Source: Rhodoplanes roseus (GTDB lineage: Bacteria; Pseudomonadota; Alphaproteobacteria; Rhizobiales; Xanthobacteraceae). Taken from it: a stretch of DNA of 34,535 nucleotides. The stretch lies in the NCBI RefSeq assembly GCF_003258865.1, contig NZ_NPEX01000038.1, forward strand, positions 1 to 34,535, in the 5' to 3' direction. Below, in pieces: positions 26,480 to 34,535 of this stretch (the first letter of the stretch is position 1; every line of letters starts with the position of its first letter). Under the pieces are notes generated by a model. It did no database searches. It was not told the origin of the DNA and was given only the letters and a program-made list of their open reading frames with translations. Both the position numbers and the translations under genes were made by a program.

Positions 26480-27556
26480 ATGCCGGACCCGAAACCCTTC
26501 CCCCTCGACGCCTGGTACGCGGCCGCCTGGTCGCACGAGATCGGCCGCGACCTCGCGGCCCGCACCGTCTGCGGCAAGGACATCGTGCTGTATCGCCGGA
26601 CCGACGGCCGCGTCGCCGCCCTGGAGGACGCCTGCTGGCACCGGCTGCTGCCGCTGTCGCTCGGCCGCCTGGAGGGCGATCAGGTGGTGTGCGGCTATCA
26701 CGGCCTCGTCTTCAACGGCGACGGCCGCTGCACCTTCATGCCGGCTCAGAAGACCATCAATCCGTCCGCCTGCGTGCACGCCTATCCGGTGGCCGAACGG
26801 CATCGGCTGGTCTGGCTGTGGCCCGGCGACCCGGCCCTCGCCGACCCCGCGACGATCCCCGACTTCCACTGGAACGACGGAACCGAATGGGTCGGCGAAG
26901 GCGGCACCTTCTACGGCCTGAGATGCGACTGGCGACTGGTCGTCGACAACCTGATGGATCTGACTCACGAGACCTATGTCCACGCCGGCAGCATCGGCCA
27001 CGACGCCATTCTCGAGAGCCCGTTCGAGGTGACGCACACCGACCGCACCGCGACCGTGACGCGCTGGATGATCGACATCGAGCCGCCGCCGTTCTGGGCC
27101 GGGCTGCTGGGCAAGCCCGGCCGTGTCGATCGCTGGCAGATCATCCACTTCCAGGCGCCCGGCGTGATCGCCGGCGACGTCGGCGTGGCTCCGACCGGCA
27201 CCGGCGCGCCGCAAGGCGACCGCTCGCAGGGCGTCAACGGCTGCTTCCTGGCCGCCCTCACGCCGGAGACCGAGACGAGCTGCCATTATCACTGGAATTT
27301 CGTCCGCAACTTCCGCCGCGACGACGACGCACTGACCCGGGCCATTCAGAAGGGTCACGTCAACGAGGGCAAGGGCGTCTACGACCAGGACCACGTGGTG
27401 CTGGAGGCGCAGCAGCGCGCGATCGACCGCAATCCGCGCATGCCGTTCTACAATCTCAACATCGACGCCGGCGCCCTGTGGGCCCGCCGGATGATCGACC
27501 GCATGCTGGAGGCCGAGCGCGGCGGCCGGCACGTGCCGAGCCAGGCCGCGGAGTAG
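26480..27556 (+). CDS. vanA: Rieske non-heme iron oxygenase, vanillate O-demethylase VanA-like
   Basis: A 358-residue terminal oxygenase. The Rieske centre has Cys52-x-His54 (CWHRLLPLSLG) and Cys71-x2-His74 (CGYHGLVF). The mononuclear iron site is DNLMDLTHETYVHAGSIGH, with the two His and bridging Asp of the VanA group. Length and the opening PLDAWYAAAWSHEIG fit VanA and related aryl O-demethylases. The reductase gene downstream completes the two-component system. ATG 26480 has GGAG seven bases upstream; ATG 26444 is a weaker alternative. In the first Rieske motif, Trp replaces the more usual Pro (CPH). Vanillate is the usual substrate; related methoxy- or other aromatic acids are possible. 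Confidence 0.85.
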   Translation: MPDPKPFPLDAWYAAAWSHEIGRDLAARTVCGKDIVLYRRTDGRVAALEDACWHRLLPLSLGRLEGDQVVCGYHGLVFNGDGRCTFMPAQKTINPSACVHAYPVAERHRLVWLWPGDPALADPATIPDFHWNDGTEWVGEGGTFYGLRCDWRLVVDNLMDLTHETYVHAGSIGHDAILESPFEVTHTDRTATVTRWMIDIEPPPFWAGLLGKPGRVDRWQIIHFQAPGVIAGDVGVAPTGTGAPQGDRSQGVNGCFLAALTPETETSCHYHWNFVRNFRRDDDALTRAIQKGHVNEGKGVYDQDHVVLEAQQRAIDRNPRMPFYNLNIDAGALWARRMIDRMLEAERGGRHVPSQAAE

Positions 27557-27590
27557 CCCTCGGCGTTCCGAACGTGACCTTGCTCTCCGC

Positions 27591-27665
27591 TCGTCCCCGC
27601 GAAGGCGGGGACCAGGGCGACACGGCAGAGCAGCCCTGGACCCCCGCCTGCGCGGGGGTGAGCGA
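27591..27665. repeat. REP-like palindromic element inside the vanAB pair
   Basis: Three nested hairpins: CCCCGC-GAAG-GCGGGG on the left, CCAGGGC (27612-27618) pairing with GCCCTGG (27633-27639), and CCCCCGC-CTGC-GCGGGGG on the right. This is the form of short intergenic palindromes common in Bradyrhizobium-like genomes. It fills most of the 189-base gap between the oxygenase and reductase genes and could alter their relative expression by stabilising or stopping the transcript. Confidence 0.75.
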
Positions 27666-27745
27666 GTGGGGGAGCGCATCGCATCGTCGGCCGACCACGA
27701 CCGACGCGATTTCAGCCGATCGTTCACGCGATTTCGAGGTTCCAC

Positions 27746-28720
27746 ATGCTCCAGATCATCGATCGGCAGACCGGCGTCCTGCGCGCCGCCAGAGATCTCA
27801 CGCCCGACATCCGGCTGTTCGAGATCGAGCCGGCGGCGGGCTTCGTGCCGCCGCCGCCCGGCAGCCATCTCGACGTTTCGGTCAGGATCGGCGAGCGGCC
27901 CGACACGCGCTCTTACTCGATCGTCGGCGCGTGCGGCGACCGCGTCTACCGGATCGCCGTGAAGCGCCTGCCGCATAGCCGCGGCGGCTCGGCCTACATG
28001 TGGTCGCTGGCGGCCGGCGCGCGGGTGTCGTTCACAGGGCCGCACGACACTTTCCCGCTCGGCACCGGCCGGCCGGAGTATCTGCTTGTCGCCGGCGGCA
28101 TCGGCATCACGCCGATCTTCACCATGGCGATGGCGCTGGCCCGCACGGGTGCCCGGATGCGGCTCGTCTATGCGGCGCGCCGCACCTGCGACTTCGCCTT
28201 CGCGGACGAGCTGCGCGAGGCGCTGGGCGAGCGGCTGAGCCTCGTCACCAGCGAGACGGGCGGGCGGGTCGACCTCGCGGCCGAGATCGCGACCCTCGCG
28301 CCAGGCGGCGAGCTCTATGTCTGCGGGCCGATCGGAATGCTGGAGGCGGCGAAGCGGGCCTGGCAGGCGAACGGCCGCCCGCCCGAGAACTTGCGGTTCG
28401 AGACGTTCGGCAGCAGCGGCCGCTTCCCGACCGTGCCGTTCACCGTGAAGGTGCCGCGGCTCGGCCTGGAGATCGCGGTTCCGGAGAACCGCAGCCTGCT
28501 CGAGTCGCTGGAGGAGGCCGGCGTCGCCATGATCTCGGACTGCCGCAAGGGCGAGTGCGGCCTGTGCGCGCTGCCGATCCTTCAGGTCGAGGGCACCGTC
28601 GACCATCGCGACGTGTTCTTCAGCGACGTCGAGAAGGCATCCGACGCCAAGCTGTGCACCTGCGTGTCGCGCGTCGCCGGCGGCTCGATCACGATCGACA
28701 CGGCCGACCGGACGGGGTGA
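27746..28720 (+). CDS. vanB: VanB-like FMN/2Fe-2S oxidoreductase
   Basis: A 324-residue class IA oxygenase reductase. The N-terminal flavin domain has TRSYSIVG; the NAD domain has YLLVAGGIGITPIFTMAMAL and ELYVCGPIGMLEAA; the C-terminal plant-type ferredoxin has CRKGECGLCALPIL and a distal CTC. This order (FMN-NAD-2Fe-2S) is that of VanB/phthalate dioxygenase reductase, which passes electrons from NADH to the Rieske centre of the partner oxygenase. ATG 27746 has GAGG seven bases upstream. It is downstream of vanA on the same strand, separated by a REP-like palindrome. Confidence 0.9.
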   Translation: MLQIIDRQTGVLRAARDLTPDIRLFEIEPAAGFVPPPPGSHLDVSVRIGERPDTRSYSIVGACGDRVYRIAVKRLPHSRGGSAYMWSLAAGARVSFTGPHDTFPLGTGRPEYLLVAGGIGITPIFTMAMALARTGARMRLVYAARRTCDFAFADELREALGERLSLVTSETGGRVDLAAEIATLAPGGELYVCGPIGMLEAAKRAWQANGRPPENLRFETFGSSGRFPTVPFTVKVPRLGLEIAVPENRSLLESLEEAGVAMISDCRKGECGLCALPILQVEGTVDHRDVFFSDVEKASDAKLCTCVSRVAGGSITIDTADRTG

Positions 28721-28736
28721 GCAAGAGCGTCCGCGG

Positions 28737-28988
28737 TCAGCCGCGACGCTCGATCTCCCCGACGCGACGCTCGAGGTCGGTGAGACGGTCGTCGACCGTC
28801 TTCGCCGCCATCCGGCCCAGCACGGTCTCACCGGCCATCACCTTGCGAAGCTCCCCCATCTCGTCGAGGAGGTTCTCGAACCCGTCGTTCATCTTGGCTT
28901 CGAGCCGGCCGAAGTTCGTCTCGAGGCGCGCCTGACCCTCGCGCAACTCCTGAAGCAGTCGGATCGTGTGGTTCTCGATATCGGCCAT
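28737..28988 (-). CDS. small coiled-coil protein of unknown function
   Basis: An 83-residue protein from ATG 28988, chosen over the in-frame ATG 29018 because a GAGG ribosome site is correctly spaced. It is almost wholly helical and charged with heptad hydrophobics (IRLLQELREGQARLETNFGRLEAKM ... LTDLERRVGEIE), so probably an oligomeric coiled coil. No Cys or Trp and no known domain. Similar short proteins occur widely in Hyphomicrobiales. It is divergent, 33 bases, from the frameshifted gene at 29022; the two may form one module. Confidence 0.65.
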   Translation of the reverse strand: MADIENHTIRLLQELREGQARLETNFGRLEAKMNDGFENLLDEMGELRKVMAGETVLGRMAAKTVDDRLTDLERRVGEIERRG

Positions 28989-29021
28989 GAGCGGACCTCT
29001 TTGCAGAGAAATGAACATAAC

Positions 29022-29585
29022 ATGAACGAACTCAGAAAGCGAGTCTCACGCGAAGCCGAAGAAATTCGCTATCTTTGGGACGGTCACCGATCCTGCGCAG
29101 AGTTACAGATGTCGAAATCGCCGCCATCGGAAGCCACAACAGCCGATCGTGCCAGACGGCTCTCGAGCAATTGGCTACGGGTCGTAGAACTCCAATGCCG
29201 CCGTATCGGAACCTCCGATCCAATAGATGGCGCGTTCCTGCTCCGACGGTTTTACGATTATCAGCTTCTCGTGGTTGCGTTGTTTCGCTTCCGAAGAGCG
29301 ATCGCGCTTGCTCGCAAGTGCCACAACTCACCGAAAAGGTAACGTCTGCTCTGACTCAGTTCGATAATGCACTTCCAGGCTTGAAGACACTGCGTGACGT
29401 CGCTGAGCATTTCGACGACTACGCCCTAGACAAAGGGCGAGCCGAGAACATCCGACGACAGGCTCTCGAAGTTGCCGTCGTCGGAGCAGGACGCATTCAA
29501 TGGCTCGACGGCAATCTCCACACCGATCAGGCTCTCACAGCGGCACGCGCCGCTTACGAGAGCCTGAAGAGCGCCATCAGTTCCG

Positions 29586-29611
<26 letters not shown>
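29022..29611 (+). pseudogene. frameshifted hypothetical gene with lower GC
   Basis: An N-terminal part from ATG 29022 (MNELRKRVSREAEEIRYLWD...) stays open to a stop at 29340-29342. A second frame, one base shifted, continues the same protein style (VPQLTEKVTSALTQFDNALPGLKTLRDVAEHFDDYALDKGR...) to 29611. Joining FYDYQLLVVALFRFRRAIALARK to that second part gives a plausible helical protein of about 195 residues, a type known only as hypothetical to me (DVAEHFDDY is its recurrent motif). The break lies near 29310-29335, where an AAAA run could have lost a base. GC and codon bias are visibly lower than in neighbouring genes, suggesting transfer. The 3' end overlaps ettA by 26 bases. Confidence 0.6.
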
Positions 29612-31238
<1,627 letters not shown>

Positions 31239-31692
31239 CGCCGCCTCGTCCTCGCCGTCGGTTGTCGGGATCGGGGGCTGATGTAGCGACCGCCACCCGA
31301 AAGGGCAAGCGCGCGTCCCCAAAGGGCTTCCGGCCCTCCCTCCCCGGCTCGCGTGATCCGGATCACGAACGGCGCCCCTCCCGCCGTGCTCCAATCGGCA
31401 TGTCGCGATCGGGAGCCGCCGTGTCCGCCCGGTAACGGGCAAGTCGCCTCGGCGGAGGCCCGGAACGATCCCGACCCGGGTGTCGCGAACCTGCAACGCC
31501 CGACTGTAACGCATCGGTAACGGTGCGCGACAAAGTTGCGACCCCGGCCGGAAGTGAACGCAATTTTAACGATTATGAACGACAAAAGGCCCTAGAGCGG
31601 TCCCAAGCGGGTCTCAGACGGGTCCCAAGTCTCGGCCACAGAAGTCCCGGCCACAGAACGTCGGACCAGACCGCGAAAAAGAGGAGCGTGTC
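31239..31692. other. 454-base divergent region, ettA / small gene 31693
   Basis: No gene seen. It contains a Pho-box-like direct repeat (31504-31521), an AT-rich stretch TTTTAACGATTAT (31564-31576) that may hold a promoter, and short tandem microrepeats: GGTCCCAAG at 31599 and 31621, CGGCCACAGAA at 31633 and 31648. A further GTAACG occurs at 31432. Confidence 0.45.
31504..31521 (+). promoter_or_regulatory. Pho-box-like direct repeat CTGTAAC-N4-CGGTAAC
   Basis: Two seven-base units with six of seven matches and an 11-base period, the geometry of PhoB/OmpR-family sites (PhoB consensus CTGTCAT-N4-CTGTCAT). The third-unit position does not match. The nearest candidate -10 is about 50 bases downstream, farther than in typical PhoB promoters. 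Confidence 0.35.
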
Positions 31693-31914
31693 ATGAACGT
31701 CTCCAGTGCCCCCACTCTCCCGCTCGGCAGGACCCTGCTGGCCGCGTGCCGCTCGATGCTGATCGACCTGTTCCGCCCCTATCATCCGGAGCGCCACTAC
31801 ATGCGCGGCCCGGGCCCGAAATGGCGGCAGAAGAACATGGTCAATCACCTGGTGCTGCGCCCCGATCGCCTCGGCCCGCGCCCGCGGCTCGCGCGCGTCC
31901 GCATCCGCATCTGA
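31693..31914 (+). CDS. small basic protein of unknown function
   Basis: A 73-residue, strongly basic protein with GAGGAGCG just before ATG 31693. The N-terminal half is mildly hydrophobic (LGRTLLAACRSMLIDLF); the rest is Pro/Arg/His-rich, ending RPRLARVRIRI. No known domain. The good ribosome site and separate leader support it as real; the short length and absence of a recognised family make that uncertain. A GC hairpin follows its stop. Confidence 0.5.
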   Translation: MNVSSAPTLPLGRTLLAACRSMLIDLFRPYHPERHYMRGPGPKWRQKNMVNHLVLRPDRLGPRPRLARVRIRI

Positions 31915-31935
31915 CCGGCCTGCCCGCACCCTGAT

Positions 31936-31963
31936 CCGGCAGCGCCGTCCGGCGCGCCGCCGG
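31936..31963 (+). terminator. GC-rich hairpin after the small gene
   Basis: A two-step stem: outer CCGGC/GCCGG enclosing GCGCC-GTCC-GGCGC, 22 bases after the stop at 31914. Only a few T follow, so termination strength is doubtful. Confidence 0.35.
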
Positions 31964-31983
31964 CCCGACCTTCCCTGCAAAAT

Positions 31984-32043
31984 CCCTTGTCACGGCCGAT
32001 CACCGCGGGCTAGCTCGCGGCGCAGGTTCACCGTGCAAGGGAG
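31984..32043 (+). promoter_or_regulatory. leader hairpin covering the Shine-Dalgarno of the hydroxyacid dehydrogenase
   Basis: The arms CCCTTGTCACGG (31984-31995) and CCGTGCAAGGG (32031-32041) pair over 11 bp with one bulged T. Inside, CCGCGGG/CTCGCGG (32003-32009 and 32014-32020) makes a seven-pair stem with a CTAG tetraloop, including one G-U pair. The 3' arm contains AAGGG of the ribosome site AAGGGAG (32037-32043), nine bases before ATG 32053. The fold would therefore hide the ribosome site. No known riboswitch class recognised. Confidence 0.55.
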
Positions 32044-32052
32044 CTCCGGCCC

Positions 32053-33012
32053 ATGGCCGTTCGCTGTGCCGTCCTCGACGATTATCAGAACGTCGCCCTG
32101 ACCAGCGCCGACTGGTCGCCGGTCCTCGGAGACGTGGACGTCACGGTCTTCGACACCGCGTTCCCGTCCGCAGAGGCCGCCCGGGCCGCGCTGCAGCCGT
32201 TCGAGATCGTCTGCATGATGCGCGAGCGGACGCCGTTCCCGCGGGCCATGATCGAGGCGCTGCCGAACCTGAAGCTGCTGATCACCACGGGTGCGGCCAA
32301 CCGCGCCATCGACCTCGCCGCCGCCAAGGAGCGCGGGGTCACCGTCTGCGGCACCGGCGCCTTCGGTAATCCGACCATCGGCATCGTGTTCGGCCTGATC
32401 CTGGAGCTGACCCGAAAGATCGGCTTCGAGCACGCCCGGCTGAAGGCTGGCGCGCCGTTGCAGGCGACGGTCGGCGACGACATCGAGGGCAAGACGCTCG
32501 GCATTCTGGGCCTCGGCAAGCTCGGCACCCGCGTGGCCGGCATCGCCCATGCGTTCCGCATGCCGGTGATCGCCTGGAGTCCCAATCTGACCGCCGAGAA
32601 GGCCGAAGCCGCCGGCGCCACGCTGGTGACCAAGGACGAGCTGTTCGCCCGCTCCGACATCCTGACCATTCATGTTCAGCTCTCGGACCGCTCGCGCGGG
32701 CTGGTCGGCGCCCGCGAGATCGGCCTGATGAAGCCGGACGCGCTGCTGATCAACACCTCGCGCGGCCCGATCGTCGACGACGCCGCCCTGCTGGCGGCCC
32801 TGAAAGGCGGCCGGATCGGCGGCGCCGGGCTCGACGTCTACGACATCGAGCCGCTGCCCGTGGACCATCCGTTCCGGACCCTGGACACCGTCGTCGCCAC
32901 GCCGCATCTCGGCTACGTCACCAAGCAGAACTACGCGCTCTACTTCCGCGACATGGTCGAGGACATCCGCGCGTTCCTGGACGGTAAGCCGGTCCGCGTC
33001 CTCGGCGGCTGA
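32053..33012 (+). CDS. D-2-hydroxyacid dehydrogenase family protein (SerA-like)
   Basis: A 319-residue NAD-dependent dehydrogenase. The nucleotide-binding Rossmann motif is GLGKLG (153-158). The catalytic set of the family is visible: Arg in LLINTSRGPIVDD, Glu in LDVYDIEPLP and His in ATPHLGYVT. It lacks the ACT or ASB domain of 3-phosphoglycerate dehydrogenase, so the role is more likely a glyoxylate, hydroxypyruvate or other 2-oxoacid reductase. The opening VRCAVLDDYQNVA is typical of a soil-proteobacterial subgroup. The ribosome site AAGGGAG is strong but sits in a predicted stem. Neighbours give no pathway clue. Confidence 0.9.
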   Translation: MAVRCAVLDDYQNVALTSADWSPVLGDVDVTVFDTAFPSAEAARAALQPFEIVCMMRERTPFPRAMIEALPNLKLLITTGAANRAIDLAAAKERGVTVCGTGAFGNPTIGIVFGLILELTRKIGFEHARLKAGAPLQATVGDDIEGKTLGILGLGKLGTRVAGIAHAFRMPVIAWSPNLTAEKAEAAGATLVTKDELFARSDILTIHVQLSDRSRGLVGAREIGLMKPDALLINTSRGPIVDDAALLAALKGGRIGGAGLDVYDIEPLPVDHPFRTLDTVVATPHLGYVTKQNYALYFRDMVEDIRAFLDGKPVRVLGG

Positions 33013-33222
33013 CGGCAGCGGCACTTCGGCCCGTCCCGCCGCCGACCCCGGCGCGCCGAGATCCGGCGCGCTGGAATCGCATGCCGGCGTTGCCGGCCGG
33101 GGGACGCTGCCGGCGGGCGGACGTTCTTGTTGCAGCGCAAGAAAAACGCCCCGGGGCACAGCCGATCGAAGGCGCCGCGGCGCCTCCGCGCACGCCCGCC
33201 ACAAAAGCCATTGTCCTTTGGT

Positions 33223-33238
33223 GGTACGGAATTGTACC
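33223..33238. promoter_or_regulatory. inverted repeat GGTAC-N6-GTACC
   Basis: A perfect five-base dyad with a six-base AT-rich centre in an AT-richer leader, about 200 bases upstream of the caspase-like gene. The arm length is short and no regulator is recognisable. Confidence 0.3.
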
Positions 33239-33390
33239 GAGATCCGGTGCTCTGCCACAATTCTGATGACGAGAACGGAAGAAGCGTACTTCGTCCCGCG
33301 AAAGCGCTTTTCGACTTCGTAATACTGTGTGTCGACTACTGACATGCCGCAGCCTCAGCGTGCCGCATTCCGGTCAAAATTCGCAAAAGC

Positions 33391-33419
33391 TTGCCAGCCG
33401 CGCGGTTTGTCTGTATGCC
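33391..33419 (+). promoter_or_regulatory. candidate sigma-70-type promoter of the caspase-like gene
   Basis: TTGCCA (five of six to TTGACA), 17 bases, then TATGCC (three of six to TATAAT), giving a leader of about 20 bases with GGAGG just before ATG 33446. Confidence 0.35.
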
Positions 33420-33445
33420 CCCTCCCGATTGCAGTTGGAGGGATC

Positions 33446-34411
33446 ATGCGGACAGTGAAATTCGCCGGAGCAGCGGCGCTCGCCTTCGTGAGCCTGACGC
33501 TGGCCTCGGCGGACATCATCCGGACCGCGGTCGGACAGCAGTTCGTGGCCGGAGCCCAGAACGGCACGCAGGTCGCCATGGCTCCGAGCCGCGGCGCGCC
33601 GGCCGACGACCGTCGCACCGCCGTGCGCGCCGACCAGCCGGAGCGCACCGGACCGGCGGCCCCGGCTGCCGTCGCGGCCGACCCCGACGTCACGACGGGC
33701 CCGCGGCTCGCGCTGGTGATCGGCAACGGCACCTATCCGGACGGTGACGGCCCGCTGGTCGCGCCGATCGCCGATGCACGCGCCGTCGCGGCCGAGCTGC
33801 GCGACAAGGGCTTCGACGTCGAGCTCGGCGAGAATCTCAGCAAGCAGGGGATGGAGCGGGCGATCGAGCGCTTCGGCGCCAAGATCACCCCCGGCGCCAC
33901 CGCGCTCCTCTATTTCAGCGGCCACGGCGTGCAGATCGGCCGCGAGAGCTACCTGATCCCGGTCAGCGCCCAGATCTGGCGGGCCGAGGACGTGCGCCGC
34001 GACGCCATCGGCCTCGAGCCGCTGGTCGCCGAGATGAACGCCCGCGGCGCCAAGCGCAAGCTGGTGGTCCTCGACGCCGCCCGCCGCAATCCGTTCGAGC
34101 GCCGCCTGCGCGGCTTCTCCTCCGGCCTCGCGCCGATCGCCGGCCCGGAGGGCACGCTGGTGCTCACCGCGGTGGCGCCCGGCAAGATCGCCGAGCAGGA
34201 GAGCGACGGCACCAGCGTGTTCGCCCGCGAGCTGATCGCCCAGATGCGCGCCTCGGGCCTGACCGCCGAGGAGGCGTTCAACCGCACCCGCGTGACGGTC
34301 GCCCGCAGCACCGGCGGCACCCAGGTGCCGGCCGTGTTCTCGGCCATGACGGACGACTTCTCCTTCGCCGCGGCTGCCGAGACCGGCCCGACCCGGCAGA
34401 GCGCCCGCTGA
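33446..34411 (+). CDS. exported caspase-fold (peptidase C14-like) protein lacking the catalytic cysteine
   Basis: A 321-residue protein from ATG 33446, supported by TTGGAGGG and a signal peptide (FAGAAALAFVSLTLASA). A Pro/Ala linker leads to the caspase-like domain at about residue 88 (RLALVIGNGTYP). The catalytic histidine is present, His160 in YFSGHGVQ, but where family members have D-A-Cys-R (VVLDACR..NPF) this one has LVVLDAARRNPF with Ala212. GCC replaces TGC or TGT, at least two base changes. GLAPIAGPEGTLVLTAVAPG and SVFARELIAQM also fit the family. It is likely an inactive, binding-type pseudo-caspase. An in-frame ATG at 33329 lacks a signal peptide and was rejected. Confidence 0.88.
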   Translation: MRTVKFAGAAALAFVSLTLASADIIRTAVGQQFVAGAQNGTQVAMAPSRGAPADDRRTAVRADQPERTGPAAPAAVAADPDVTTGPRLALVIGNGTYPDGDGPLVAPIADARAVAAELRDKGFDVELGENLSKQGMERAIERFGAKITPGATALLYFSGHGVQIGRESYLIPVSAQIWRAEDVRRDAIGLEPLVAEMNARGAKRKLVVLDAARRNPFERRLRGFSSGLAPIAGPEGTLVLTAVAPGKIAEQESDGTSVFARELIAQMRASGLTAEEAFNRTRVTVARSTGGTQVPAVFSAMTDDFSFAAAAETGPTRQSAR

Positions 34412-34493
34412 GGCGCATCGGCGCCGAGACCGGCTCGGAGATACGCCCTCTCGATCATCCTCCGCGGAGCGAGGGCTTTGCAGAATCCCACCC

Positions 34494-34535
34494 GTCATCC
34501 CGGAGCGGCGCGAAGCGCCGAGCCCAGGCTCCATA
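34494..34535. repeat. REP-like palindromic element, cut by the window end
   Basis: GTCATCCCGGAGCGGCGCG begins a stem GGCGC-GAA-GCGCC followed by GAGCCCAGG, a form common between genes in Hyphomicrobiales. It lies downstream of the caspase-like gene and is truncated at 34535. Confidence 0.6.

Larger units (their letters stand above)
33013..33445. other. 433-base region upstream of the caspase-like gene
   Basis: No credible gene. The stretch from 33180 to 33420 is AT-richer than the rest. It holds the inverted repeat GGTAC-GGAATT-GTACC (33223-33238) and, next to the gene, a possible promoter TTGCCA-N17-TATGCC (33391-33419). Confidence 0.5.

Noticed and set aside
25997-28831. A 944-codon minus-strand open frame opposite vanA/vanB
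   Set aside because: Antisense artefact; the plus-strand Rieske and ferredoxin motifs define the genes.
29290-29342. Programmed frameshift in the gene at 29022
   Set aside because: No in-frame X-XXY-YYZ slippery heptamer or downstream stem is visible; a simple base loss explains it better.
31508-31527. A possible sixth copy of the 41-nt repeat (ACGCATCGGTAACGG)
   Set aside because: Only part of the core matches and the GGTAAACAA half is missing.
33127-33342. A 71-codon open frame upstream of the caspase-like gene
   Set aside because: No ribosome site, mixed composition and overlap with promoter-like elements.

Overview
The window looks like chromosome of a high-GC alphaproteobacterium, most likely Hyphomicrobiales. 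The clues are strong G/C third-position bias, Bug-type solute receptors, vanillate-demethylase genes, small glycine-zipper exported proteins, GANTC/TTAA-containing intergenic repeats and REP-like palindromes. I cannot fix the genus. No rRNA, tRNA, CRISPR array, transposase or phage gene was seen.

Layout. (1) 50-1576: a RecD/Dda-like helicase and a small secreted Pro/Thr/Gly-rich protein. (2) 1592-4566 (minus): a PepSY-domain protein overlapping by ATGA a membrane hybrid histidine kinase (PAS-HisKA-HATPase-REC-HPt). (3) 4702-5637: two small exported Gly/Tyr-rich proteins. (4) 5711-8418 (minus): a MltB-type lytic transglycosylase and an AAHS-type MFS carrier, the latter divergent from a DUF6282-like TIM-barrel protein (8751-9683). 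(5) 9684-10397: a gene-free region with four copies of a 41-nt repeat (a fifth lies at 7001), followed by a three-gene envelope cassette: GDP-mannose 3,5-epimerase, a fucosyltransferase-fold glycosyltransferase and a VanY-like M15 carboxypeptidase. (6) 13267-20823: an acid catabolism island with LysR regulator, aconitase, CaiB/BaiF CoA-transferase, orphan Bug receptor, two MaoC/hot-dog hydratase genes and an IclR regulator. (7) 20976-25396: a DHA2 drug-efflux-like transporter and a soluble multi-PAS hybrid histidine kinase. (8) 25428-28720: a UPF0114 membrane protein and a vanAB-like Rieske oxygenase/reductase pair with a REP-like palindrome between the two genes. (9) 28737-29611: a small coiled-coil gene and a frameshifted, lower-GC gene. 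(10) 29586-34411: the ABC-F factor EttA, a tiny basic protein, a D-2-hydroxyacid dehydrogenase with a leader that can fold over its own Shine-Dalgarno, and an exported caspase-fold protein lacking its catalytic cysteine. A truncated REP-like element ends the window.

Functional links. The MaoC-MaoC-Bug-CaiB operon, the aconitase and the two regulators suggest uptake, CoA activation and hydration of an unsaturated di- or tricarboxylic acid, recalling itaconate/citramalate routes but without a lyase gene here. The epimerase keeps every catalytic residue of plant GDP-mannose 3,5-epimerase at identical spacing, so with the neighbouring glycosyltransferase it may place L-galactose on a surface glycan. 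The strongest candidates for something undescribed are the 41-nt repeat family, the epimerase/glycosyltransferase cassette, the SD-masking leader and the pseudo-caspase.
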